Of a DNA stretch of 52,197 nt, positions 8,726 through 16,891 are shown in pieces. Made by a program: the position numbers and the translations under genes. The notes below the pieces were generated by a model. The model was not told the origin of the DNA, made no database searches, and saw only the letters and a program-made list of their open reading frames with translations. This DNA comes from Hyphomicrobiales bacterium. Its GTDB lineage: Bacteria > Pseudomonadota > Alphaproteobacteria > Rhizobiales > JAJFHB01. The stretch lies in the NCBI GenBank assembly GCA_021775755.1, contig JAJFHE010000036.1, forward strand, positions 1 through 52,197, read 5' to 3'. Positions within the stretch are counted from its first letter, which is position 1, and each line of letters opens with the position of its first letter.

Positions 8726-9532
8726 CTACTCTTGGACAAAAACCATTTGCTGGCTGGATGGTGTGCCGGCATCGTTGTCCAGGTCCAGTGTGCCGCCCGC
8801 CGTAAACCAGATCATGCGGTCCCCATCAAAGCTGACGAGGTAATCGAAGTCGTTCCCCTCCAGCCTCCCCAACATCAGACCCGGTTGTGGGGATTCTAAA
8901 AGCTGTCCCTTACCATCGACCCAGATGTAATTCTCCAGGTCGGTAAGGCTCTCCAGCACATTCATCCGCATTGACAGCGCTCCGTCAGCGCACAGTTCGA
9001 TCCGTCCATCGCGGAGCATGACCTCCCACTGCGGGGTGTGGGCACCGTCCGTGACCACCCTAAACTTATCGAGACGCCAATGGCCGGTTCGCGCCTCGTC
9101 GATAATGCCGCCAGCGGGACCGCATTGGACGCCCGTTGACGCCGGTTGAATACTTGCCGCCACCTGGCCAATCGGGATTTGCTGAACTACAGCCTCCACA
9201 TCGGGCCTGGCAATTCCGGCCGCGCCACCATCGAAGGCGATACGATTGGCCGGCCCACCGAAGGACTCTTCCACGAGCTGTATGATCTGGGGCATGCACC
9301 GGCGCACATCTGAATCTTCCGGGAGCGCTTCATGCAGTCTGAACATGAAATACCCGGCCGCCTGGGCCTGATCCATCGCGTCAAGCTGCGAACGATACCT
9401 CAATTCATCGATGTATTTGCTGACCTCGGACAGATCGAACGCACACTCGTCCGCCGTTGATGGCGATATCATGCCTGCGGAAACGAATACGAAGACCGCA
9501 ATTGCCAGAATGTTTCGCGTTAATTTGAACAT
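8726..9532 (-). CDS. Secreted protein of unknown function
   Basis: 268 residues starting at the ATG at 9532, chosen because GAGGG lies about eight bases upstream and the Sec signal peptide (MFKLTRN, hydrophobic core, cleavage near PSTADE) begins there. The mature protein has an N-terminal helical region with cysteines (ECAFDL, RRCMPQII), a linker, and a C-terminal half rich in short beta-like segments (WRLDKFRVV, WEVMLRDGRIELC, DYLVSFDGDRMIWF). I recognise no domain. It is convergent with the metallopeptidase gene and divergent from the catabolic operon. It may belong with the protease locus since it too is exported and of unknown function, but the sequence does not prove a link. Confidence 0.75.
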   Translation of the reverse strand: MFKLTRNILAIAVFVFVSAGMISPSTADECAFDLSEVSKYIDELRYRSQLDAMDQAQAAGYFMFRLHEALPEDSDVRRCMPQIIQLVEESFGGPANRIAFDGGAAGIARPDVEAVVQQIPIGQVAASIQPASTGVQCGPAGGIIDEARTGHWRLDKFRVVTDGAHTPQWEVMLRDGRIELCADGALSMRMNVLESLTDLENYIWVDGKGQLLESPQPGLMLGRLEGNDFDYLVSFDGDRMIWFTAGGTLDLDNDAGTPSSQQMVFVQE

Positions 9533-9769
9533 GTAAGCACCCTCGACTGAGCGTTGCCCCCTCGCCGTGTGGCCCACCTGACAACAGTGCACGGCAACAA
9601 ACTGTAACTTGCCAAGGGTAAACCGTCTAATCGGTGCCGGGCGATCCTGGCGTTGTCGGCCAACTTCGTCAGATCTCCGGCATGGGCCGGTCGCCCTATG
9701 CGCAGCCCACCGTATCGCTGGCCAGAACGCCCCTCAGGACCGCCGCAACGGCGTCGTTGTTCCTTGCGC

Positions 9770-9807
9770 TTGACAAGCACAATCATTAGCTAAATTATAA
9801 AGCTAAT
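9770..9807 (+). promoter_or_regulatory. Probable promoter with overlapping MarR-type palindromic operator
   Basis: TTGACA at 9770-9775 is followed 17 bases later by AATTAT (9793-9798), a good -35 with a moderate -10. The perfect inverted repeat ATTAGCT (9785-9791) / AGCTAAT (9801-9807), spaced by nine bases, covers the spacer and -10. Operators of that shape over a promoter are typical for MarR dimers, and a MarR gene is the second gene of the operon starting at 9877. The pairing of this site with that regulator is inferred. Confidence 0.6.
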
Positions 9808-9876
9808 TCCATAAGAAGAAAACACTGCCGAAACGTGCAGGACATCAGCAGCTATGACATCGGGGAGAGACGGTCC

Positions 9877-10635
9877 ATGGACAATCTCGTTTTGTATGAC
9901 GCGCCGAACAGTCCGTGCGGGCGGCGGGTGCGGATGTGTCTTATCGAAAAAGGCGTGCCGTTCGAGATCCGCTGGATGAGCCTCGGGCTCATGGACCAGA
10001 AGCAGCCGTGGTATCTGGAACTCAATCCGAACGGCCTGGTGCCAACGCTCGTTCATGGTGACCACGCGCTTTATGAGTCGAACGTCATCAACGAGTATAT
10101 CGACAGCCTGCTTCCAGAGCCCAGGCTGGTACCGGACGACCCTCTCCTGCAGGCCGAGATGCGCATGTGGATGGCGTTCGAGCTCGACTGGGCGAAGCCG
10201 TTCCGCGACGTGATCTACGAGACCATGGGCAAGAAGCGCCTGCAGGACACCGACATCTCACCGGAAGATCTCGCCACGGAGATCACCAAACGCACGGACA
10301 ATCCGTTCTATCTGAAGTTCGCCATGGGCGTCCTCACCACACCGAAGAACGACGAGCTGATCGCCGACCGGCACACGCTGTTGAACGAAAAGATGACGCT
10401 CATGGAAAACCGCCTGAGCGACGGGCGCAGCTGGCTCCTTGGCGATGAATTTTCGCTTGCCGATATCGCGCTGGGGCCGCGCACGGAGATGTTTCCGATC
10501 ATCGAGATGACGGACATCTTCAAGCGCTTTGCCTATATCGGCGCCTTTATGGAGCGTTTGCGCGCCCGGCCAAGCTGGGCGGCGTCGGATATCAAGCCGG
10601 ACAGCCTCGACGAAGCAACCAAGGTACCCGCCTGA
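9877..10635 (+). CDS. Glutathione S-transferase family protein
   Basis: 252 residues with a thioredoxin-like N-terminal domain (LVLYDAPNSPCGRRVRMCLIEKGV, LNPNGLVPTLVHG, LYESNVINEYID) that forms the glutathione site, including the cis-Pro in VPTL and the Glu-Ser before the helix, followed by an all-helical C-terminal domain (WLLGDEFSLADIALGPRTEMFPII). The SPCG near the N-terminus suggests a Cys-type (beta/omega-like) active site. The ATG at 9877 is preferred over an upstream GTG because GGGGAGAG precedes it. It is the first gene of an operon with MarR, OsmC, a flavin monooxygenase and ring-fragment hydrolases, so it may conjugate or isomerise a pathway intermediate, or protect against a reactive one. 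Confidence 0.88.
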   Translation: MDNLVLYDAPNSPCGRRVRMCLIEKGVPFEIRWMSLGLMDQKQPWYLELNPNGLVPTLVHGDHALYESNVINEYIDSLLPEPRLVPDDPLLQAEMRMWMAFELDWAKPFRDVIYETMGKKRLQDTDISPEDLATEITKRTDNPFYLKFAMGVLTTPKNDELIADRHTLLNEKMTLMENRLSDGRSWLLGDEFSLADIALGPRTEMFPIIEMTDIFKRFAYIGAFMERLRARPSWAASDIKPDSLDEATKVPA

Positions 10636-10659
10636 GCACGCCCAACCAAGGTTTCCCCG

Positions 10660-11220
10660 ATGGACACAGAGCTCAAAGCCGCCGCCCCGCCGCTCACCGT
10701 ATCTCGCGAAGAGTTGCTGGTGGCAGGGTCCGATGCCCATTTCCGGCAATTAGTGCACCGGCTGCTCGCCTATGCCTCGAGCCTCGAAGCAATCCGTGCG
10801 AGCCTTGGCGAGATAATCGGCCTGTCTGCCGTGCAGTACACAATCCTTATCTGCATCGCCCATCTTCAGGGCGAGCACGGCATCGGCGTCAAGGCGATCG
10901 CCGATCACCTGAGCTACACCGGCGCTTTCGTCACCATTGAAACCGGCAAGCTCGCCACCCTGGGGCTTGTCGAAAAGCGCCAGAACCCCGGTGACAAGCG
11001 CCGCGTTCTGCTCACCGTAACGGCACGGGCGCGCGCCCTGTTGAGCGAACTCGCGCCGGCTCAACGGCGCGTCAACGACACACTTTTTCAAACACTCAGC
11101 GCGGATGAGTACCGCCACCTCTGCACACTTGTTGAAACGTTATTGCCAGATGCCCGCAATGCACAGGCGTTGGCTGAATTTCTTTCCGAAACCAATCAAA
11201 AAACCGAACACACGGCATAA
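10660..11220 (+). CDS. MarR family transcriptional regulator
   Basis: 186 residues with the MarR winged-helix core: LGEIIGLSAVQYTILICI, the recognition-helix region VKAIADHLSYTGAFVTIETGKL, and the wing LVEKRQNPGDKRRVLLTVTARA with the conserved D-x-R-R motif. Flanking helices would form the dimer interface. It starts 24 bases after the GST gene, with AAGG upstream. As a dimeric repressor released by a small phenolic-type ligand, it probably acts on the palindrome at 9785-9807 and thus on its own operon; ligand and target are inferred from position. Confidence 0.9.
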   Translation: MDTELKAAAPPLTVSREELLVAGSDAHFRQLVHRLLAYASSLEAIRASLGEIIGLSAVQYTILICIAHLQGEHGIGVKAIADHLSYTGAFVTIETGKLATLGLVEKRQNPGDKRRVLLTVTARARALLSELAPAQRRVNDTLFQTLSADEYRHLCTLVETLLPDARNAQALAEFLSETNQKTEHTA

Positions 11221-11258
11221 CCACGACACGGAACAACCACGACACGGAACAACCACGA
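11221..11258 (+). repeat. Two and a third copies of a 16-bp tandem repeat
   Basis: CCACGACACGGAACAA occurs at 11221-11236 and identically at 11237-11252, followed by a partial third copy (CCACGA). It fills the gap between the MarR stop and the OsmC ribosome binding site. It looks like a recent slippage duplication; copy number may vary between strains. Confidence 0.85.
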
Positions 11259-11274
11259 AAGGGAGAGCTTGCTC

Positions 11275-11739
11275 ATGGGCACCATCAAACAGAAACCCGT
11301 CGTCACCATGAAGCTGCATGGCGATGTGGCGCATCACGCACGCACCGACATTACCGTGCGCGACCTCGCCGTCACCATTGACGAGCCGTCAGAGCGCGGT
11401 GGCACCAACGAAGGGGCGACGCCGACCGAAACTCTGGTCTGCGCGCTGATCGGCTGCACAACGGTGGTCTCGCACCGGATTGCGGAGCGTCTCGGCATCG
11501 AGCTCTCCGACATGAGCGTCGATGTGGATGCGGATTTCGACCGCCGCGGCGTCATGCAGGAAGAACACCTCACCGTACCCTTCCCGAAAATGGACCTCAG
11601 GGTCTCGGTCACCACGTCGGCATCGGAAGAGGATATGGAAACCCTGCAGCGCGACCTCAAGAAGTTTTGCCCGATCTCCAACGTGATCCGCCAATCGGGA
11701 ACCGAACTCACCGAAACCTGGACAATCACAAGGGCCTGA
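11275..11739 (+). CDS. OsmC/Ohr family thiol peroxidase-like protein
   Basis: 154 residues from the ATG at 11275 (GGGAG nine bases upstream; a TTG two codons earlier is less likely). The two peroxidatic/resolving cysteines of the family are present: Cys61 in LIGCTTVVSHRIAERLGIE and Cys132 in KKFCPISNVIRQSG. The N-terminal segment with the GATPTETLVCAL block is typical for OsmC-like rather than Ohr proteins. Such enzymes reduce organic hydroperoxides. Within an operon containing an FADH2-dependent hydroxylase it may detoxify peroxides formed by uncoupled turnover, or act on a pathway thioester or adduct; that link is inferred. Confidence 0.88.
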   Translation: MGTIKQKPVVTMKLHGDVAHHARTDITVRDLAVTIDEPSERGGTNEGATPTETLVCALIGCTTVVSHRIAERLGIELSDMSVDVDADFDRRGVMQEEHLTVPFPKMDLRVSVTTSASEEDMETLQRDLKKFCPISNVIRQSGTELTETWTITRA

Positions 11740-11758
11740 GGCCAAGGGAGCAGACACC

Positions 11759-13237
11759 ATGTTACGCACCGGTAAGGAACATCTTGAACGCCTGCGCGAC
11801 GGACGCATCGTCTATATCGGCGGTGAAAAAGTCGATGACGTCACCACGCATCCAGCGTTCGCCCATGCGGCCCAATCGGCGGCGGCGATCTATGACATGA
11901 AAGCCGATCCCGCCAACCGCGAGGCACTGGCCTTCGAAGAGGATGGCGAGCTCTTTTCCAACTACTATATCCGCGCCAAGTCGCGAGATGACCTTCGCAA
12001 GCGATCCGTGATCCACACGAAGATTGCGGAGCAGACTTACGGGTTTTTCGGACGCTCGCCGGATCATGTCTCGAGCTTCGTTACCGGCATGTCGACGAGT
12101 GCGGAAACGCTTAACACCGAGCACGGCGATTTCTCTGGCAACCTGCTCAACTACTACGATTTCATGCGCCGCAACGATACCTATGCGACGTATGCCGTTT
12201 TACCGCCGCAGGCGGCACGCGATCCGGAATTCTACCACAAGCAGAATCTGCCCGTGCCGACGCTGCAAGTGGTGCGCGAAGACGATGACGGGGTCGTCAT
12301 CTCGGGCATGAAGATGCTCGCAACGGGCGCCGTGATCGCCGATGAAATCTGGATCGGCAATGTGATCCCGCTGGCGCCGGATCAGGCGTCTCAGGCAATT
12401 ACCTGCGCTATTCCCTGCAATGCCGAAGGCTTGAGCCTTTGGTCGCGCAAGCCGATGGAGCCCAACGCGGCGAACGAGTTCGACAGCCCGCTCACGTGGC
12501 GGCTCGACGAAACCGACGCCATGGTGCTGTGCGAGAACGTCAAGGTGCCGTGGGAACGGGTTTTCTGCATCAACGATGCCACACATTCCTACCGCATCTA
12601 CAACATGACGCCGTCGCACTGCTACGGCAATCACCAGTCCAATGTGCGGTTCCTCGCCAAGCTTCGCCTGATTGTCGGGCTCGCCAGCAAAGTGACGCAG
12701 TCGACCGGCGCCAACAAGATCCCCGCCGTCTCCGAAACGCTCGGGCGGCTCGCCGCGTGGGAGGCGGGACTTGCGGGCATGATCGCCGGCCAGATCGAGG
12801 CGGCTGAAAGCTGGCCCGAAGGCTATCTCACGTTTAACCGGCGCATGATGTATGCCGCTCTCAACTGGTGCACCGAGAACCACTCCGCCGTCGTCGACAT
12901 CCTGCGCGAACTCTGCGGTGGCGGCGTATTCCAGATGCCGGCCGACGTCACCGTGATGCATGACGATGTCCTGCGCGAGCGTTTCGAAACCTACTGGCAG
13001 ACCCCGCAGATGGATGCGCTGGCGCGCATGAAACTCTTCCGGCTGGCCTGGGATATGGTCGGCTCCGAGTTTGCCGGACGCCACCAGCAATATGAGAAAT
13101 TCTACGCGGGCGCCGGTTTCATCGTGCGTGGCCACAGTTTCCGCGAAACCCCCTGGGGCGAACTCGACGGCATCGTCGACGGGCTCATGAGCAGCTATGA
13201 TGTGCCGAACGCAAATGTTGCGGAGGCAGCGGAATAA
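11759..13237 (+). CDS. HpaB-family FADH2-dependent monooxygenase
   Basis: 492 residues, the usual length for the 4-hydroxyphenylacetate 3-hydroxylase (HpaB) family, with acyl-CoA-dehydrogenase-like fold. Recognisable blocks are RTGKEHLERLRDGRIVYIGG at the start, the DPEFYHKQNLPVPTLQVV region, the flavin-loop segment VVISGMKMLATGAVIADE, ENVKVPWERVFC and the C-terminal LRELCGGGVFQMPADV / FETYWQTPQMDA. These enzymes need reduced flavin from a separate reductase, and none is encoded in this window. Substrate is uncertain: family members hydroxylate phenols, pyridines or open ring compounds. Downstream amidase- and isomerase-like genes suggest an N-heterocycle or maleamate-type route. Good ribosome binding site (GGGAG) upstream. 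Confidence 0.9.
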   Translation: MLRTGKEHLERLRDGRIVYIGGEKVDDVTTHPAFAHAAQSAAAIYDMKADPANREALAFEEDGELFSNYYIRAKSRDDLRKRSVIHTKIAEQTYGFFGRSPDHVSSFVTGMSTSAETLNTEHGDFSGNLLNYYDFMRRNDTYATYAVLPPQAARDPEFYHKQNLPVPTLQVVREDDDGVVISGMKMLATGAVIADEIWIGNVIPLAPDQASQAITCAIPCNAEGLSLWSRKPMEPNAANEFDSPLTWRLDETDAMVLCENVKVPWERVFCINDATHSYRIYNMTPSHCYGNHQSNVRFLAKLRLIVGLASKVTQSTGANKIPAVSETLGRLAAWEAGLAGMIAGQIEAAESWPEGYLTFNRRMMYAALNWCTENHSAVVDILRELCGGGVFQMPADVTVMHDDVLRERFETYWQTPQMDALARMKLFRLAWDMVGSEFAGRHQQYEKFYAGAGFIVRGHSFRETPWGELDGIVDGLMSSYDVPNANVAEAAE

Positions 13238-13857
13238 TGGACGACGAGAGCGCCATCTACGCGGCGCAGGGTTTCGGCAACGCGCTCGGTATCGGTGCAG
13301 CGCCGGGGCTTGTCATTGTCGATTTCGTCAATGGCTTTGCCGACCCGGCGCATTTCGGCGGTGGCAACATTCCAGATGCCATCGCCGCGACCGTGCCGCT
13401 GCTTGAGCTTGCCCGGTCCAATTCGTGGCCTGTCGCCATGACGCGCATGGTGTTTGCCGACGATGGATCGGATGGCAACATCTTTTCCGCCAAAGTGCCA
13501 AGCCTCCGCGGGCTGACCGAAACAAGCCATATCGGCCAGATCGTGCCCGAACTTGCAGCCGAGGCGGGTGAACTCATCGTGCGCAAGCGACATCCGTCGG
13601 CGTTCTTCGGCACGGATCTCACGCAGTGGTTGACGGCACGCCGTGTCGACACGTTGATCGTTGCCGGCTGCACCACGTCGGGCTGCATCCGCGCCTCGGT
13701 GATCGATGCCATGTGCCATGGTTTCCGACCGGTGGTGGTGAGCAACTGTGTCGGCGACCGGGCGCTCGGGCCGCATGAGGCCAACCTGTTCGACATGGGC
13801 CAGAAGTGCGCCGACCTAATGGAGTTCGCCGCGGTTGCCGACCATTTTAAAGGATAA
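13237..13857 (+). CDS. Isochorismatase-fold hydrolase, N-carbamoylsarcosine amidase/NicF-like
   Basis: 206 residues of the cysteine hydrolase (isochorismatase) fold with the catalytic triad Asp29 (VIVDFVNGF), Lys117 (VRKRHPSAFFGTD) and Cys150 in AGCTTSGCIRASVIDAM. The CTTSGC-R-S block is characteristic of N-carbamoylsarcosine amidohydrolases and the maleamate amidohydrolase NicF rather than of isochorismatases. It would cleave an amide or carbamoyl bond and release ammonia. Its ATG overlaps the TAA of the monooxygenase gene by one base (TAATG), so the two are translationally coupled and likely consecutive in one pathway. Confidence 0.9.
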   Translation: MDDESAIYAAQGFGNALGIGAAPGLVIVDFVNGFADPAHFGGGNIPDAIAATVPLLELARSNSWPVAMTRMVFADDGSDGNIFSAKVPSLRGLTETSHIGQIVPELAAEAGELIVRKRHPSAFFGTDLTQWLTARRVDTLIVAGCTTSGCIRASVIDAMCHGFRPVVVSNCVGDRALGPHEANLFDMGQKCADLMEFAAVADHFKG

Positions 13858-13863
13858 GCCATC

Positions 13864-14613
13864 ATGACCGATTCCATCGGGCACCGCCTCAAGCTCGCCG
13901 TTATCGCGCCGTCGACCAATACGTCCGTACAGCCGGAGATGGACGACATGCGCCCGGCCGGCGTGACCAATCATTTCGGCCGCATATTCATTCCGGACGA
14001 CCCGATCCGCAGCGATGCGGATTTCGAGCAACTGCTCGTCAACATCCGCGCGTCCATGGAAAGGACTATCGAGGAAGTCATCACCTGTGACCCCGCGCGG
14101 CTCGTCATGGGCATGTCGTCTGAAACCTTCTGGGATGGCGCAGAAGGCGCCAAGCGGCTGGAAAAGGAAATGAGCAAAGTGGCGGGCGGGCGCCCGGTCT
14201 CCATGGGGTCGGACGCGGTCAACGAGGCGCTGAAATGCTTCGGCGACATCAAGCGCATCGCCGTCGTGACCCCCTACACACCGGCAGCGGACAAACGAGT
14301 TATCGGATATTTCGAAGATTGCGGTTTCGAGGTCGTGGCGCTCGAAGGCCTCAAATGTTCAAGCCCGGTGCAGATCGCGCATACCTCCGAACGCGTGCTG
14401 CGCGATGCGATGCTGAAGATCGACGATCCGTCCGTCGAAGCCATCGTGCAGGTCGGCACCAACCTCGCCTGCGCGCGTCTTGCCGGCATCGCCGAGTTCT
14501 GGCTCGACAAGCCGGTCGTCGCCATCAACACGGCGATCTACTGGCACGCCCTGCGCGCCAGCGGCGTTGAGGACAAGGTGCAGGGCTTCGGATCGCTTCT
14601 GGCGGAGTACTAG
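13864..14613 (+). CDS. Asp/Glu racemase superfamily protein, maleate isomerase / arylmalonate decarboxylase-like
   Basis: 249 residues, the normal size for the family. N-terminal LAVIAPSTNTSVQPEM and the C-terminal KPVVAINTAIYWHAL / GFGSLLAEY blocks match maleate cis-trans isomerases. However, where NicE-type isomerases have two catalytic cysteines, this protein reads VMGMSSETFW at the first site and VQVGTNLAC at the second, so both positions appear changed (Ser and Gly by my alignment). The first block resembles the dioxyanion-binding GTSLSFYRG of arylmalonate decarboxylase. It is the last gene of the operon, six bases after the hydrolase, so it probably handles the dicarboxylate product, but the reaction cannot be taken from the name. 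A degraded copy of its 3' end lies at 19063-19150. Confidence 0.8.
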   Translation: MTDSIGHRLKLAVIAPSTNTSVQPEMDDMRPAGVTNHFGRIFIPDDPIRSDADFEQLLVNIRASMERTIEEVITCDPARLVMGMSSETFWDGAEGAKRLEKEMSKVAGGRPVSMGSDAVNEALKCFGDIKRIAVVTPYTPAADKRVIGYFEDCGFEVVALEGLKCSSPVQIAHTSERVLRDAMLKIDDPSVEAIVQVGTNLACARLAGIAEFWLDKPVVAINTAIYWHALRASGVEDKVQGFGSLLAEY

Positions 14614-14780
14614 CGCTCATGCGCATTCATGTTGAACGGTTCGACCGGGAGTTCGCACCTGCTGGCAAGGTGCGGAGTCTACGCGCTGTTCGCGGAAACA
14701 ATCCGATTTGAGGCACATCACATGTCTGGCGCCCAACACAGGCATTTGACGCAGGCGGCACCATCTATCTTGAGAGCGTG

Positions 14781-15527
14781 CTACTTCGCCGTGACGAGGC
14801 GACAGCCAAAGTCGCAGGCAACTAGGTTGAGCAGGTGTGCATTTCGCCGCGCCCACGCACCGGTGTCCAGGTCGTCCGCAAGCTTGTTCAATCCCTCGGA
14901 CGCGTCGCCGATCGCCCAGAAAGAAGACATTGCGGCCTGGATCCCGGGATAGAGATAAGCCTCGGGCCGCCGCCAATAGGCCTACAAGAACCCGTCAGTA
15001 CAGTCGTGCGGAACTGGAACGGAGGAAATCTCCACTGACCCAAGCCACTTCTCATATGCCATCATCCCCGGCATCTGCGTCTCGTCGAGCGCCATAAGTT
15101 CTGGAATATAGTCCTCAATCCAGAACCCCCAAAACGAAGGATCGAATGTCAGCACGACCACACAGCCCCGCGTCACGCGACGCATCTCCTTGAGGCCCTT
15201 CTCCCTGTCGACCCAATGGTGGACCGTCAGGACCGCCATCGACGCATCGAAGGTATTGTCGTCGAAGGGCAAGTCTTCCGCACACCTCTGGATGACCGGG
15301 GCCGCTGACGCACCGCGTTGCCGGATCATTTCCTCCGAAGGCTCGACAGCCGTAACCTGCCGGTCGGCGGGCTCGTAGGAGCCTGATCCAGCGCCAACAT
15401 TCAGGACACTTTCCGCGGACCCCAAGGCCCTTCCGATCAGCATTGCAATCCGGAAGTCGGGTTTCCTGAGATCGGAGTAATTGATACCGATCTTATCGTA
15501 GGAAGTGCGCATGGTGCCGAGTATCAT
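14781..15527 (-). pseudogene. SAM-dependent methyltransferase interrupted by in-frame amber stop
   Basis: Class I methyltransferase: motif I is VLNVGAGSGSYEP, the acidic residue is in VTAVEPSEEM, and motif IV/post-I is LPFDDNTFDASMAVLTVHHW. The reading frame hits TAG at 14984-14982 after VPHDCTDGFL. Read through that codon, the same frame continues as AYWRRPEAYLYPGI, SSFWAIGDASEGLNKLADDL and CDFGCRLVTAK to a proper TAA/TAG stop at 14781, which is the C-terminal region I expect for this family. So one codon breaks a ~247-residue gene into a 181-residue fragment. The start is either 15527 or 15512; neither has a clear ribosome binding site. The truncated form keeps the SAM site but loses the C-terminal cap. 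Confidence 0.8.
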
Positions 15528-15578
15528 AAGCCAGCAAAATTGTCTCGACGTGCACGTCCCGCCCGCACAGCCGCCACC

Positions 15579-16010
15579 TCACCGCAGCTTCTCCGATGAC
15601 GGCTTCGGGTCGTCTTGGGTAGAGATCTCCACGACTTCCGCCGGATTTCCCAATGCGTCGACAGCGGCATCACTTGAACGGCCGGACATCGTGGTCACTC
15701 GTACGTAACACGCACTTGGCCAGGCATCTTGAGCAAAGAAAAACAGAGCTGTCGCTCCAGACAGGTCGCCGGGCAACATCTTCTCTGAGCGGAGGATGGC
15801 TGAAAACTGCTCACGCAATGCCCCTGCACCACCGGCAATCTCACCGGAGCTTGCTTCAAATTGAGAACCGGCTTTTTCATCCAACAGATCTATTTCCGCT
15901 CTATCCCACCCAAGATTCTGACATGCCTGCCCGAGATGCGGATGGACATAGCAGAGCCCGCTCATGCCGTGGTGGGCAATGCTATGAACCACACTGCGAA
16001 GTCGCTTCAT
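15579..16010 (-). CDS. Hypothetical protein
   Basis: 143 residues from the ATG at 16010 (an ATG three codons earlier is possible). Composition looks protein-like: hydrophobic/helical N-terminus with HSIAHHGMSGLCYVHPHLGQ, a central EASSGEIAGGAGALREQFSAIL, then a beta-like ALFFFAQDAWPSACYVRVTTM and an acidic C-terminus. It has no signal peptide or recognised domain. It lies 51 bases upstream of the amber-interrupted methyltransferase on the same strand, so the two may have formed an operon. There is no strong ribosome binding site, and the gene sits in a segment with several broken genes, so it could itself be a remnant. Confidence 0.55.
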   Translation of the reverse strand: MKRLRSVVHSIAHHGMSGLCYVHPHLGQACQNLGWDRAEIDLLDEKAGSQFEASSGEIAGGAGALREQFSAILRSEKMLPGDLSGATALFFFAQDAWPSACYVRVTTMSGRSSDAAVDALGNPAEVVEISTQDDPKPSSEKLR

Positions 16011-16139
16011 GCTCAACATCAGATCAAACTACAGGGGTGCTCTTGAACTCGCCATACACATCCGGTCTCATTTGGTTCATAAATGCTCTTGTGCGGTCAG
16101 TAGAATTGACGGCTAGAAGGCATAGGAGTATGGGCCGCT

Positions 16140-16160
16140 GTGCTCAAGCTGCCTGAGCAC
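16140..16160. promoter_or_regulatory. Perfect 7-bp inverted repeat upstream of GNAT gene
   Basis: GTGCTCA (16140-16146) pairs with TGAGCAC (16154-16160) around seven bases. It lies between divergent genes, about 100 bases before the GNAT start, with no T-run. It may be an operator or leader hairpin; I cannot tell which. The rest of the 250-base gap shows nothing else recognisable. Confidence 0.3.
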
Positions 16161-16263
16161 CCTCCAACTTCGGGCGCTTACAAGCCGCGCGCAACTGGGG
16201 AATGGTACGCCCGAAGCCGACCCACGCCACCCCGCCTCCGCAAGACAAACCTACAAAGCCTGG

Positions 16264-16791
16264 ATGAACGACAACCTTGAAATTCGCGAAAACCTTCCCG
16301 GCGACGCAGCCGGGATCGATGAGCTGTATGTGACCGCATTCCCGGACGAGGATCTTTTTCCGCTTGTGAGGCCGCTTCTGGACTTGGGGCAGAGCGTGAT
16401 ATCGCTGTTGGGGTTACGTGAAAACTCGATCGCCGGACATATCATCTTCACGCTTTGCCGCGTCGAAGGAGGAGAAGATACCGTCGCCCTTTTGGCTCCG
16501 CTTGCGGTCGCGCCAGCTTTGCATAATCAGGGAATTGGAAGCGCGCTGGTTCAGACGGGTTTCAATCATCTGGAACAGATAAGCATCGATCATGTCTTCG
16601 TTCTAGGCGACCCGGCTTACTACGGTCGCTTTGGCTTCAAGACGGAGGATAAAGTCGCTACGCCGTATCCATTGCCAATAGAATGGCGTGGAGCCTGGCA
16701 GTCCATGCACCTGCGCGATGGCGGCGCGACGCCTGAGGGAAAACTGCTCGTGCCGGAGCCATGGCGCGACATTGCGCTGTGGACTTCCTGA
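16264..16791 (+). CDS. GNAT family N-acetyltransferase
   Basis: 175 residues with the GNAT fold and acetyl-CoA pyrophosphate-binding loop: beta4 VALLAPLAVAPALHNQGIGSALVQTGF, where Q-x-x-G-I-G-x-A is motif A, followed by DHVFVLGDPAYYGRFGFK, the conserved YYxRFGF block of the YhbS-like subfamily. This subfamily often acts on small molecules or tRNA-linked substrates; no substrate can be named. It is complete and flanked by damaged methyltransferase genes. Start at ATG 16264, with only weak ribosome-binding complementarity. Confidence 0.88.
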   Translation: MNDNLEIRENLPGDAAGIDELYVTAFPDEDLFPLVRPLLDLGQSVISLLGLRENSIAGHIIFTLCRVEGGEDTVALLAPLAVAPALHNQGIGSALVQTGFNHLEQISIDHVFVLGDPAYYGRFGFKTEDKVATPYPLPIEWRGAWQSMHLRDGGATPEGKLLVPEPWRDIALWTS

Positions 16792-16868
16792 CCCTGCGAT
16801 ACACCCGACAAGAGATGTTCGAAGTACAGCCCGTTCTGGCCTCTTTCAACAGCACCGGCAAGAGCGTG

Positions 16869-16891
16869 CCATGATCCTGAAACGATCATGG
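16869..16891. promoter_or_regulatory. Perfect 8-bp palindrome upstream of EamA transporter gene
   Basis: CCATGATC (16869-16876) and GATCATGG (16884-16891) form a perfect dyad with a seven-base centre. Just downstream, TTGACT (16904-16909) and TAGACA (16927-16932) with a 17-base spacer make a weak promoter candidate for the transporter gene at 17007. The dyad could be an operator for it. Confidence 0.35.

Noticed and set aside
12200-13135. Minus-strand frame of 311 codons
   Set aside because: Antisense to the HpaB-family gene, no motifs, no ribosome binding site.
14617-14976. Minus-strand open frame of 119 codons
   Set aside because: It is out of frame with the methyltransferase C-terminus encoded on the same strand; the recognisable motifs belong to the other frame.
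14982-14984. Amber codon as pyrrolysine or programmed readthrough
   Set aside because: No pyrrolysine machinery is visible and the neighbourhood contains other broken genes; a plain nonsense mutation is more likely.
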